Of a stretch of 5,690 nucleotides of DNA, positions 1 to 5,690 are shown piece by piece (position 1 is the stretch's first letter; each line of letters starts with the position of its first letter). The position numbers were made by a program, and so were the translations under genes. The notes under the pieces are model-generated. The model saw only the letters and a program-made list of their open reading frames with translations. It was not told where the DNA came from and searched no databases. Origin of the DNA: Deltaproteobacteria bacterium (lineage in GTDB: Bacteria; Desulfobacterota; GWC2-55-46); the NCBI GenBank assembly GCA_016234955.1, contig JACRNN010000211.1:1-5690 (forward strand), written 5' to 3'.

Positions 1-1
1 C

Positions 2-43
2 CTCGGCCTCATGAACCGGAGGGGCATCTTTAAAGGCCCGTAA
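2..43 (+). CDS. possible C-terminal tail of an upstream gene (partial)
   Basis: Frame 2 is open from the left edge and ends at a TAA stop at 41-43. It reads LGLMNRRGIFKGP. The short stretch uses ATC, CTC and AGG codons as the confirmed genes here do, and the sequence after the stop turns at once into C-tract and hairpin-rich non-coding DNA. Frames 1 and 3 also stop within the first 33 bases, so openness alone proves little. Thirteen residues are too few to name a family. If real, it is a plus-strand gene upstream of the transporter-acyltransferase gene, about 650 bp away and so unlikely to share its transcript. Confidence 0.3.
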   Translation, partial: LGLMNRRGIFKGP

Positions 44-111
44 CCGTTCGAGCGGCGATTATAATCCCCCCCGTCCCCCCTTTGATGTCTCACAATGGGA
101 TCTAAAATCCC

Positions 112-126
112 TCGCCTTCCAGGCGA
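112..126. repeat. short hairpin sharing its core with 320-331
   Basis: Five-base arms TCGCC (112-116) and GGCGA (122-126) enclose a TTCCA loop. The 12-base core GCCTTCCAGGCG (114-125) recurs almost whole inside the longer hairpin at 311-339, where 320-331 is the same sequence. The shared loop suggests that both are copies or remnants of one palindromic repeat family. No function is evident. Confidence 0.45.
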
Positions 127-163
127 AAACTTCCAGTGCGTATTGAGAGTTTAAAAGGCATCA

Positions 164-250
164 CCCTCCCCTTTATCCCCTCCCATCGAGGGAGGGGAGG
201 TTTATAGCAGCCCCCTCTCCCCTTGCGGGAGAGGGCAGGGGTGCGGGGGC
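164..250. repeat. GC-rich dispersed hairpin repeat (CCCTCTCCC/GGGAGAGGG type)
   Basis: Two strong stem-loops lie side by side. CCCCTCCC (177-184) pairs with GGGAGGGG (190-197) over an ATCGA loop. CCCTCTCCC (213-221) pairs with GGGAGAGGG (227-235) over a 5-base loop. They are flanked by further C-rich (164-171) and G-rich (236-249) tracts that could extend the fold. Modules of this type are scattered between genes in many Gram-negative genomes. That it belongs to a named family is inference. Confidence 0.6.
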
Positions 251-282
251 AGTGTGCCTCAAAGCTGAATGATCAGACACCA

Positions 283-339
283 GGTCGGGCTTTCAGCCGA
301 CCAAAACTTTGAACCTACAGCCTTCCAGGCGGTAGGTTC
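283..339. repeat. tandem pair of stem-loops
   Basis: The first hairpin is GGTCGG (283-288) against CCGACC (297-302). Its inner CT/AG pairs have one bulged G and a TTC loop. The second is GAACCTAC (311-318) against GTAGGTTC (332-339), with an inner GCC/GGC stem and a TTCCA loop, giving 11 pairs interrupted by one A-G mismatch. Both stems are near-perfect and only 8 bases apart, so this looks like one palindromic repeat unit rather than two chance hairpins. The second one's core matches the hairpin at 112-126. Confidence 0.55.
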
Positions 340-465
340 AGTAAAGGGGGATAAATTTTTGGGGGCTTTCGTGGCCGGGATAACGATTACAGAGGCCGAT
401 ACAATTATACCAAACAAATGCCTGCCCGCAAACCACACCCCAACCATCGACATATACTGAAACGT

Positions 466-555
466 GGGAGATTCTTCACGGAGTTTATCCTGAGCGAAAG
501 AGCGAGATTCTTCGCTACGCTCAGAATGACATGGCGAAGGGTTCAGAATGACAGG
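466..555. repeat. dispersed 'CATTCTGAGCG...GAAGAATC' repeat
   Basis: Read on the minus strand, this stretch contains CATTCTGAGCGTAGCGAAG, a sequence found between genes in many unrelated bacterial genomes. Its minus-strand translation gives the familiar spurious peptide CHSERSEESR. Internal direct repeats support a repeat origin: GAGATTCTTC occurs at 468-477 and 504-513, and TCAGAATGACA at 521-531 and 543-553. It is not a coding region, although it produces an open frame at 259-573 minus that automated callers could mistake for a gene. Confidence 0.7.
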
Positions 556-649
556 ATAAAATAGTTTTTCCACAACCTGCTAAGCTTGCTTTGGCGAATT
601 CAACGCTTCAGAAAATTGAAATCTCTATACTTCGCCCGCTCATACATTA

Positions 650-655
650 TATAAT
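650..655 (+). promoter_or_regulatory. candidate -10 box (TATAAT)
   Basis: A perfect TATAAT lies 41 bases before the ATG of the LplT-Aas gene, which would give a 5' leader of about 30-35 nt. The -35 region at standard spacing (around 626-632, ATACTT or TATACT) is poor. A TTGAAA at 616-621 is 28 bases upstream, too far to pair with it. It is therefore a plausible sigma-70 promoter that is weak or helped by an activator, recognised from the -10 match and position only. Confidence 0.45.
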
Positions 656-696
656 CCCCTCTACCCTAAATCACATGCGCGAATCAAGAAAACCCG

Positions 697-3600
697 ATGT
701 CCCTTGGAAAATATAAAGACCTCCTGAGGTCCCTCAACTTCCAGTCCTTTCTCTGGACCCAGTTCCTCGGCGCCTTCAACGATAACGTCTTCAAGATCGT
801 CATCTCCATGGTGGCGGTCAATATCGCGAGCGCGGGCACGGGCGGGGGGTACGTCTCGCTCGTCGGGGCGATATTTATCCTGCCGTTTCTCCTCTTCTCC
901 GGGTACGCCGGTCATGCCGCCGACGCCTTCAACAAGAGAAGCCTCCTGATCGTGACCAAGGCCTTCGAGATAGTGGCCGTGGCCTTCGGTCTTTTCGCGT
1001 TCTGGTACGGCAGGATGGAGTTCATGCTCGCAACGCTCTTCCTCATGGCCGTGCACTCCACCTTCTTCGGCCCCGCGAAGTACGGCATAGTGCCGGAGAT
1101 GATGCCGGACAAGGACCTCTCCAGGGCCAACGGCCTGCTTGAGATGAGCACGTTCCTCGCCATAATACTCGGCACCTCAATCGGCACCATCATGTACTCG
1201 GCGTGGAAGGGCCGCCTCGTCATAATAGGGCTCTGCCTCGTGGCGATAGCCTTTGCGGGCACCCTCCTGAGCTTTGGTATCGCGCGGGTACCCGGCCCCT
1301 CCGGCGCGCGCAAACGCTTCGGGGCGAACCCGTGGGGCGAGATAGGCCTCGGCCTCAAACGCCTCTACTCCGACAGGATGCTCCTCATCACGGTATCGGC
1401 CATCACCTACTTCTGGTTCATGGGGTCGCTCCTACAGATGGACATACTCCTCCTCGGCAAGGAGGTGATGCGCCTGCCGGACCTCTGGATAGGGATACTC
1501 ATCACATCGCTCGCCTTCGGCATAGGCATGGGCAGTATTATCGCCGGCAGGCTCTCCGGGGACAAGGTGGAGCCGGGGCTCGTGCCGCTCGGGTCCATAG
1601 GCATGGGGGTGTTCGCCATACTCCTTGCGTTTTCCTCTTCTTCGTACCCGAGGACCGCGGCGGCCATGATGATGCTCGGCTTTTCCGGCGGGCTTTTCAT
1701 AGTCCCGCTCAACGCCCTGCTCCAGCAAAAGAGCGGGCCGGACGAGAAGGGCCGCATCATCGGCACGAACAACTTCGTAAACACCATCGGGATACTCCTG
1801 GCCTCCGGCGTGCTCTGGCTCATGAGGGACTATCTCGACGTCAGGGCCGACAGGATAATACTCATCTTCGGGATAGTGACGCTCGTGAGCACCGTATTCC
1901 TGATGAGGGCGCTCCCGGATTTTCTCCTGCGCTTCACGCTCTGGATGCTCACCCACACGGTCTATAAAATTCGCATAGCCGGGGAGGAGAACGTGCCTTT
2001 CAGGGGCGGGGCCCTCCTCGTATGCAACCACATGTCCTTTGCCGACGGACTCCTGGTCGGGGCCTGCGTGCAGAGGTTCATCCGCTTCATGGTCTACCAG
2101 TACTTCTACGGGCTCAAGCCGATAAGGTGGCTCCTTGTCCTGATGAAGGCCATACCCGTGGCCGATGGCGGGCGCAGGGAGATAGTACAGTCGCTGAAGA
2201 AGGCGCGGGAGGAGCTAAAGGCCGGCCACGTCGTCTGCGTATTCGCCGAGGGCGCGATAACCAGGACCGGGAACCTCCTGCCCTTCAAGCGCGGCTTCGA
2301 GAAGATAGTAGAGGGGCTCGACGTCCCGGTAATCCCGGTGCATCTGGACAGGGTATGGGGCTCCATCTTCAGCTTCAAGGACGGACGCTTCTTCTGGAAG
2401 TGGCCCTCGCACTTCCCGTACCCGGTTACGGTCTCCTTCGGCAAGCCTATAAAGTCGGCCGCAAGCGCCGACGAGGTCAGGCGCGCAGTGATGGAGCTCG
2501 GAAGCGATGCGGTGGAGTACAGGAGAAATAGCGCCGACCTCCTCCATTTAAGGTTCATCAAGGCCGCACGGCGCAAATACTTCTCCATGTGCATGGCCGA
2601 CTCCACCGGCAGGGAGCTTACGTGGGGCAAGGCCCTCACCTCAAGCCTCCTGCTATCGAAACGGCTAAAGAAAAACGGCGGCGCGGACGAGATGACCGGC
2701 CTGCTCCTGCCGTCTTCCATTGCCGGGGCTATCGCCAACGCCGCGGTTCTCATCTCCGGCAGCGTCCCGGTAAACCTCAACTTCACCGCCGGCGCGGACG
2801 GCATCGCCTACGCCGTAAAAAAGTGCTCCATATCGAGGATAATCACCTCCAGGGCCTTTGTCTCGAAGGCCGGGGTCGAAAGGACGGACAAGATGGTCTT
2901 CCTCGAAGACATATTCACCGGTATCTCCGGGTTGGAGAAGGCCCTGACCGCGGCAGTCGCCTTTTTGCTCCCCTCAAGGCTCCTCTTGTCGATATATTCC
3001 CCCTCCGGCGCCGACCCGCATAAGCTCGCCGCCGTGATGTTCACGAGCGGAAGCTCAAGCGAGCCAAAGGGCGTGATGCTCTCGCACCACAATATCATCT
3101 CCAACGTCGAGGGCTTCTCCCAGGTATTCAACGTCAACGGCAAAGACATCGTCATGGGCGCGCTCCCGTTCTTCCACTCCTTCGGGTTCACGGGCACGAT
3201 ATGGTTCCCGCTTATAAACGGGCTCAGGTCCGTATACCATCCGAACCCGCTCGACGCAAAGACCATCGGCGGACTTGTCAGGAAGTACGGGGCGACGATA
3301 ATCATCGGCACCCCGACCTTTTACTCCGCGTACGCGAAGAAGTGCCGTCCGGACGACTTCTCCTCCATCCGCTACGCTATCGCCGGGGCCGAGAGGCTCC
3401 GCCCGGATACGGCAGAGGAGTTCAGGAATAAGTTCGGGGTCGAGCTCCTCGAAGGGTACGGCTGCACCGAGATGTCCCCGGTCGTGTCCGTCAACATCCC
3501 GGACGTGGAGCACGACAAGGTGCGCCAGATCGGGTTCAAGCCGGGGACCGTCGGCCACCCCATACCCGGCGTTGCGGTAAAGGTGGTGGACCCGGAGAAC

Positions 3601-4098
3601 GGGGAGGACCTCCCCTCAGGCGCCGAGGGGCTCTTGCTTGTAAAAGGCCCCAACCTGATGCTCGGCTATCTCGGAGAGCCTGAACTTACGCGCAGGGCCG
3701 TAAAAGACGGCTGGTACTCAACCGGCGATATCGCCTCGGTGGGCGAGGACGGGTTCATAAGGATCGTCGGCAGGATATCGAGGTTCAGCAAGCTCGCCGG
3801 AGAGATGGTGCCGCACGTGAGGGTGGAGGAAGAGGTGTCAAGGGCTCTGGGGGGGACGGAGTGCGTGGTGGTATCCGTCCCTGATGAGCGCAGGGGAGAG
3901 CGGATCGTCGCGTTTCACACAAGGAGCGGCATGAGCGCCGCGGAGGCATGGGAGGCCCTCTGTGCCTGCGGCCTGCCGAGGCTCTGGATCCCGAAGAGGG
4001 AGGACATCTGCTTCATCGATTCGATCCCCCTGACGGCTTCTGGAAAGGCCGACCTGAGGAGGCTTAAGTCCCTGGCCGCGCAATCAGCCGGGGTGTAG
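697..4098 (+). CDS. aas: LplT-Aas fusion: lysophospholipid transporter / acyltransferase / acyl-ACP synthetase
   Basis: This single inner-membrane protein should flip lysophospholipid (lysophosphatidylethanolamine in Escherichia coli) to the cytoplasmic face and re-acylate it with fatty acid that it activates itself. Residues 10-410 are an MFS transporter with about a dozen hydrophobic segments and the LplT-like motif QFLGAFNDNVFK (22-33). Residues 415-640 are a PlsC-type acyltransferase with the catalytic HX4D pair H445/D450 and the block FAEGAITRTG (from F516), close to Aas enzymes. Residues 650-1133 are an AMP-forming acyl-ACP/CoA synthetase with P-loop TSGSSSEPKG (783-792), YGCTE (921-925), STGD (1008-1011), GR...K...GE (1025-1036) and the C-terminal catalytic lysine K1117. 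All key residues are present. Its length, 1133, is close to the separate E. coli LplT plus Aas (about 397 + 719). The ATG at 697 sits right before the transporter motif, but no good Shine-Dalgarno sequence precedes it. LplT-Aas fusions are known in other bacteria, so function is well supported; the exact lysolipid and acyl specificity is inferred. Confidence 0.93.
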   Translation: MSLGKYKDLLRSLNFQSFLWTQFLGAFNDNVFKIVISMVAVNIASAGTGGGYVSLVGAIFILPFLLFSGYAGHAADAFNKRSLLIVTKAFEIVAVAFGLFAFWYGRMEFMLATLFLMAVHSTFFGPAKYGIVPEMMPDKDLSRANGLLEMSTFLAIILGTSIGTIMYSAWKGRLVIIGLCLVAIAFAGTLLSFGIARVPGPSGARKRFGANPWGEIGLGLKRLYSDRMLLITVSAITYFWFMGSLLQMDILLLGKEVMRLPDLWIGILITSLAFGIGMGSIIAGRLSGDKVEPGLVPLGSIGMGVFAILLAFSSSSYPRTAAAMMMLGFSGGLFIVPLNALLQQKSGPDEKGRIIGTNNFVNTIGILLASGVLWLMRDYLDVRADRIILIFGIVTLVSTVFLMRALPDFLLRFTLWMLTHTVYKIRIAGEENVPFRGGALLVCNHMSFADGLLVGACVQRFIRFMVYQYFYGLKPIRWLLVLMKAIPVADGGRREIVQSLKKAREELKAGHVVCVFAEGAITRTGNLLPFKRGFEKIVEGLDVPVIPVHLDRVWGSIFSFKDGRFFWKWPSHFPYPVTVSFGKPIKSAASADEVRRAVMELGSDAVEYRRNSADLLHLRFIKAARRKYFSMCMADSTGRELTWGKALTSSLLLSKRLKKNGGADEMTGLLLPSSIAGAIANAAVLISGSVPVNLNFTAGADGIAYAVKKCSISRIITSRAFVSKAGVERTDKMVFLEDIFTGISGLEKALTAAVAFLLPSRLLLSIYSPSGADPHKLAAVMFTSGSSSEPKGVMLSHHNIISNVEGFSQVFNVNGKDIVMGALPFFHSFGFTGTIWFPLINGLRSVYHPNPLDAKTIGGLVRKYGATIIIGTPTFYSAYAKKCRPDDFSSIRYAIAGAERLRPDTAEEFRNKFGVELLEGYGCTEMSPVVSVNIPDVEHDKVRQIGFKPGTVGHPIPGVAVKVVDPENGEDLPSGAEGLLLVKGPNLMLGYLGEPELTRRAVKDGWYSTGDIASVGEDGFIRIVGRISRFSKLAGEMVPHVRVEEEVSRALGGTECVVVSVPDERRGERIVAFHTRSGMSAAEAWEALCACGLPRLWIPKREDICFIDSIPLTASGKADLRRLKSLAAQSAGV

Positions 4099-4146
4099 CA
4101 GGGTGCTGAAAAGGTCTTTTGAGAGAACCTTTTTATAAAAAGCTTT
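4098..4146 (+). repeat. left terminal inverted repeat
   Basis: Forty-nine bases match the reverse complement of 4468-4517 with a few mismatches and two short gaps. Matching blocks are GCAGGG, GCTGAAAA, TCTTTT, AAC and a 17-base inner part that agrees at 13 positions. Its first base is the third base of the TAG stop of the upstream gene. Confidence 0.65.
4109..4134 (+). terminator. possible weak terminator of the LplT-Aas gene
   Basis: AAAAGGT (4109-4115) pairs with ACCTTTT (4127-4133) over an 11-base loop, and the run of T (4130-4134) follows the GC pairs. It starts 10 bases after the stop codon, the right place for a terminator. The stem is AT-rich and most of the T-run is used in pairing, so it would be weak. 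It lies inside the left terminal repeat, so termination may be a by-product of the element. Confidence 0.35.
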
Positions 4147-4226
4147 AACGTCGTGCCTTGAGCCATACGGGCTTTTTAAGGTATGTGGTGTTTAAAAGCC
4201 AAAGCGCTCAAGCACACGCTAAAACT
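4141..4226. repeat. long nested imperfect palindrome
   Basis: The outer arms 4141-4163 and 4206-4226 are imperfect reverse complements; both read GTG, one or two C, then TTGAGC when set in the same direction. Inside them, GGCTTTT (from 4170) pairs with AAAAGCC (to 4200). Together they can fold into one stem of about 86 nt with small bulges. It borders and slightly overlaps the left terminal repeat. Confidence 0.5.
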
Positions 4227-4247
4227 CTCTCCAAAAATTTTCAGTTC

Positions 4248-4289
4248 TTTCCGGCTAACCCCCATGAATTAACGGGGGTTAGCCGGGAA
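4248..4289. repeat. perfect 13-bp stem-loop
   Basis: CCGGCTAACCCCC (4251-4263) pairs fully with GGGGGTTAGCCGG (4274-4286) over a 10-base loop. One G-T pair and two A-T pairs extend the stem outward to 4248/4289. Neither side is followed by a T-run, so it is not a standard intrinsic terminator, although a stem this strong may still slow polymerase or protect RNA 3' ends. Confidence 0.6.
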
Positions 4290-4312
4290 ACTAAAAGTCT
4301 TTGAACATGCAT

Positions 4313-4355
4313 AGCGAGCGTCCAGCCCGCAACTTGTTGCGGGGTCAAGCGAGCG
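4313..4355. repeat. palindrome flanked by direct repeats
   Basis: CCCGCAAC (4326-4333) and GTTGCGGG (4336-4343) are perfect inverted copies separated by TT. The direct repeat AGCGAGCG stands on each side, at 4313-4320 and 4348-4355. Meaning unknown; it is one of the stem-loops inside the MITE-like element. Confidence 0.5.
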
Positions 4356-4383
4356 AATAGAAATATATACTCCCTTATATGTC

Positions 4384-4419
4384 GAAGATTCCCCGCGGCC
4401 TTGGCCAGCGGGGAGCTTC
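4384..4419. repeat. GC-rich stem-loop
   Basis: TCCCCGC (4390-4396) pairs with GCGGGGA (4408-4414), with an inner GGC/GCC stem and an outer GAAG/CTTC pair after a small internal loop. It is one of the interior hairpins of the element. Confidence 0.5.
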
Positions 4420-4431
4420 AAGGGGGCAGGG

Positions 4432-4462
4432 TTCCCATTGCCGCGCAGCAATGCAATGGGAA
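4432..4462. repeat. perfect 10-bp stem-loop
   Basis: TTCCCATTGC (4432-4441) pairs completely with GCAATGGGAA (4453-4462) over an 11-base loop. It lies just inside the right terminal repeat. No T-run follows on either strand. Confidence 0.55.
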
Positions 4463-4467
4463 GCTGG

Positions 4468-4517
4468 AAACCTTTCTACAGAAAGTTCCCCCAAAAAAGA
4501 TTTTTTCAGCGCCCTGC
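4468..4517 (-). repeat. right terminal inverted repeat
   Basis: Read on the minus strand from 4517 it parallels the left repeat: GCAGGG, GCTGAAAA, TCTTTT, AAC and a TTT...TAGAAAGGTTT tail. It includes a 6-bp A/T palindrome at 4493-4506. Its terminal G, the complement of C4517, is the third base of the TAG stop of the diguanylate cyclase gene. Confidence 0.65.
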
Positions 4518-5690
4518 TAACCTGGGTCCTTTGCGGGGTTCGGCACAGGGGCGATGCAGACGGTATTCCTTGAGGCGTCCTTGGCCTCGTACATGGCCCT
4601 GTCAGCGAGCTTCACAATCTCCCTCTTGTCCCTGGAGTGCGCCGGGTATGCGGCGGCCCCTATGGAGGCCGTCACCTTCAGGTTGAGCCCCTCTTCCTTC
4701 AGGAACTCGTGCGCCTCGACGTTCCTTCTTATCCTCTCGGCGGCCTTCATGGCCACGTTGCCGTCGGCGCCCACGAGGATGAATACGAACTCGTCCCCGC
4801 CGTACCTTATCACCGTATCTATCTCCCTCACGGAGTTAAGAAAGACCCTGCTTATCTCTATGAGGACCTTGCTCCCCACAAGGTGGTCGTTCCGGTCGTT
4901 CACGAGCTTGAAGTTGTCGAGGTCGAGGAAGAGCACCGTAATGGGCAGCATCGTCCTTTCGGCCCTCTTTATCTCCTTTTCGAGCGCCATGTCGAGGTAC
5001 TTGCTGTTATACAGGCCCGTGAGGCTGTCGATATAGGCCATGCCCTTTGCCTCGGCGTACTTCTGCGCGTTCTCCATGGCCGCGGAGGCGTGCTCGGCTA
5101 TGAAGGAGGCGCTCTCCAGGTCCTTGCGTCCGTACCCGACGGACGCGCGCCTGATGGCGATGACGAATCCCGTCTTTGCGCCGCCCTTGAGGAGCGGGAC
5201 CGCGAGGAACGAGCCGCACCCGGCGGCAACGTCCTCCGCCCCGCCTTTTATCTCATCGGCCTGAATAGAGGCGACCCCGCTGAGGCCGTCGCAACGGCTT
5301 TTAAGGCTCTTTACCAGCCTCTCCCCGTCTTCCAGACGGAGGTGCCTCACGGCCTTTATCTCAAGCGTTGAGCCTTCCTCCTCGTAGAACGCGATAAAGC
5401 CGGAATCGGCGGGCACGGTCTGCATGAGCGAGTCCAGGATGAGGTCGTATAGCCTGTTGACCTCCAACATCGTCGTTATCTGCCTGGTCACCTCAAAGAG
5501 CCTGAGCGAGCGCTTTATCTCCTGGTTCTCCTCGAGAAGCTTCCTGTTATCCACGCAGCTTTTTACGGAGTGGAGGAGCTCGTGCTCGTCGAGCGGCTTT
5601 CTGATGTAGTCGAACGCCCCGTTCTTAAGGGCCTCGACGGCGGACCCTATGGTGCCGTGGCCCGTGAGCACTATAACGTCTATGAGCGCG
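4517..5690 (-). CDS. receiver-GAF-GGDEF diguanylate cyclase response regulator (N-terminus outside window)
   Basis: The last 390 residues of a signalling protein are visible. The frame is open to the right edge, reading ALIDVIVLTGHGT, so the GTG at 5669-5671 is an internal valine, not the start. Residues 1-50 are the end of a receiver domain, with the conserved T9 and the K31-P32 pair; the phospho-accepting Asp lies outside the window. A helical linker (50-75) joins a GAF sensor domain (about 78-212). The catalytic GGDEF domain (about 213-380) contains DSLTGLYN, FLDLDNFK with a metal-binding Asp (D256), an intact GGDEF at 297-301 (bases 4787-4801), and the RxxD inhibitory site R288-D291 exactly five residues before it. 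It should make cyclic di-GMP from two GTP when phosphorylated or when the GAF domain is occupied, and be product-inhibited. No EAL domain or membrane segment is seen, so it is probably cytosolic. It converges with the LplT-Aas gene, and its TAG stop sits in the end of the MITE-like element. The partner kinase and the GAF ligand are unknown. Confidence 0.92.
   Translation of the reverse strand, partial: ALIDVIVLTGHGTIGSAVEALKNGAFDYIRKPLDEHELLHSVKSCVDNRKLLEENQEIKRSLRLFEVTRQITTMLEVNRLYDLILDSLMQTVPADSGFIAFYEEEGSTLEIKAVRHLRLEDGERLVKSLKSRCDGLSGVASIQADEIKGGAEDVAAGCGSFLAVPLLKGGAKTGFVIAIRRASVGYGRKDLESASFIAEHASAAMENAQKYAEAKGMAYIDSLTGLYNSKYLDMALEKEIKRAERTMLPITVLFLDLDNFKLVNDRNDHLVGSKVLIEISRVFLNSVREIDTVIRYGGDEFVFILVGADGNVAMKAAERIRRNVEAHEFLKEEGLNLKVTASIGAAAYPAHSRDKREIVKLADRAMYEAKDASRNTVCIAPVPNPAKDPG

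Larger units (their letters stand above)
44..649. other. non-coding, repeat-rich intergenic region
   Basis: I see no convincing gene in these roughly 600 bases. The two open frames, 259-573 minus and 269-460 plus, run through palindromic repeat modules and show no domain. The region has C-tracts at 66-80, a small hairpin at 112-126, GC-rich hairpins at 164-250, a double hairpin at 283-339 and a dispersed repeat at about 466-555. From 556 to 649 the sequence is AT-richer and leads into the promoter of the next gene. Confidence 0.7.
4096..4519. mobile_element. MITE-like element with TIRs and TA target duplication
   Basis: The whole space between the convergent genes is bounded by imperfect terminal inverted repeats: left 4098-4146, right 4468-4517. 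The outer ends read GCAGGGTGCTGAAAA on the plus strand and GCAGGGCGCTGAAAA on the minus strand, differing at one of 15 bases. A TA flanks each end (4096-4097 and 4518-4519), as expected for a TA target-site duplication of the IS630/Tc1-mariner type. The 420 bp interior holds no credible gene and at least four further stem-loops. Small size, no transposase, TIRs and TA flanks fit a non-autonomous MITE moved by a transposase encoded elsewhere. The two bases of duplication are weak evidence on their own; the repeat match carries the call. The alternative is a convergent terminator region that happens to be symmetrical. Confidence 0.65.

Noticed and set aside
164..240. CRISPR-like array
   Set aside because: Repeats are inverted, irregular in length and not separated by uniform spacers.
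269..460. Plus-strand open frame of 63 codons
   Set aside because: It crosses the double hairpin at 283-339, whose inverted symmetry keeps both strands open. No recognisable protein features.
259..573. Minus-strand open frame of 104 codons containing CHSERSEESR
   Set aside because: It translates palindromic and dispersed repeats (283-339 and 466-555). The CHSERSEESR peptide is a well-known artefact of that repeat, and no domain or start signal supports a gene.
661..1056. Minus-strand frames opposite the LplT-Aas gene (for example 661-1056, 912-1358, 2106-2804)
   Set aside because: These are antisense shadows of a strongly supported gene with intact motifs. GC-rich codon use keeps the opposite strand open.
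4141..4226. Integron attC site
   Set aside because: The nested palindrome is suggestive, but the R' core reads GCTAAAA, not GTTRRRY, the R'' box does not fit RYYYAAC strictly, and no integrase or cassette gene is present.
4251..4286. Bidirectional intrinsic terminator for the convergent genes
   Set aside because: The stem is strong, but neither strand has a T-run after it and it lies about 150-270 bp from the two stops.
4269..4451. Minus-strand open frame of 60 codons inside the MITE-like element
   Set aside because: It is built from the arms of four stem-loops, has no plausible domain, and is much too short for a transposase.
4493..4506. Terminator of the cyclase gene (AAAAAA-GA-TTTTTT palindrome)
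   Set aside because: The stem contains only A-T pairs, so it would not form a stable RNA hairpin.

Overview
The window looks like a chromosomal segment of a Gram-negative, GC-rich bacterium. Codon use is heavy in ATA (Ile), AGG (Arg) and CTC (Leu). Lysophospholipid recycling through an Aas-type enzyme also fits a Gram-negative cell. The dispersed hairpin repeats resemble those in many environmental Deltaproteobacteria or Nitrospirota-like genomes, but I cannot fix the taxon from sequence alone.

Layout. Bases 1-43 may hold the last 13 codons of an upstream plus-strand gene. Bases 44-696 are non-coding and carry several hairpin-forming, repeat-like modules, including the dispersed repeat whose translation reads 'CHSERSEESR'. 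They end in a TATAAT box just before the first complete gene. Bases 697-4098 (+) encode one 1133-residue polypeptide that joins an LplT-like lysophospholipid transporter, a PlsC-type acyltransferase and an acyl-ACP synthetase (AMP-binding) domain. This is a head-to-tail LplT-Aas fusion that would import lysophospholipid across the inner membrane and re-acylate it with fatty acid activated by the same protein. Bases 4517-5690 (-) encode the C-terminal 390 residues of a signalling protein: the end of a receiver domain, a GAF domain and an intact GGDEF diguanylate cyclase domain with an inhibitory I-site. Its N-terminus lies beyond the window.

The two genes converge. The 420 bp between their stop codons form a gene-free element (4098-4517) with 49/50 bp imperfect terminal inverted repeats and a flanking TA dinucleotide on each side, packed with stem-loops. 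I read it as a MITE-like insertion. The TAG stop codons of both genes straddle its ends: each uses the TA of the target duplication plus the first G of the terminal repeat. No phage, CRISPR, tRNA or rRNA signal was seen. The element and its effect on the two gene ends are the most unusual part of an otherwise ordinary region.
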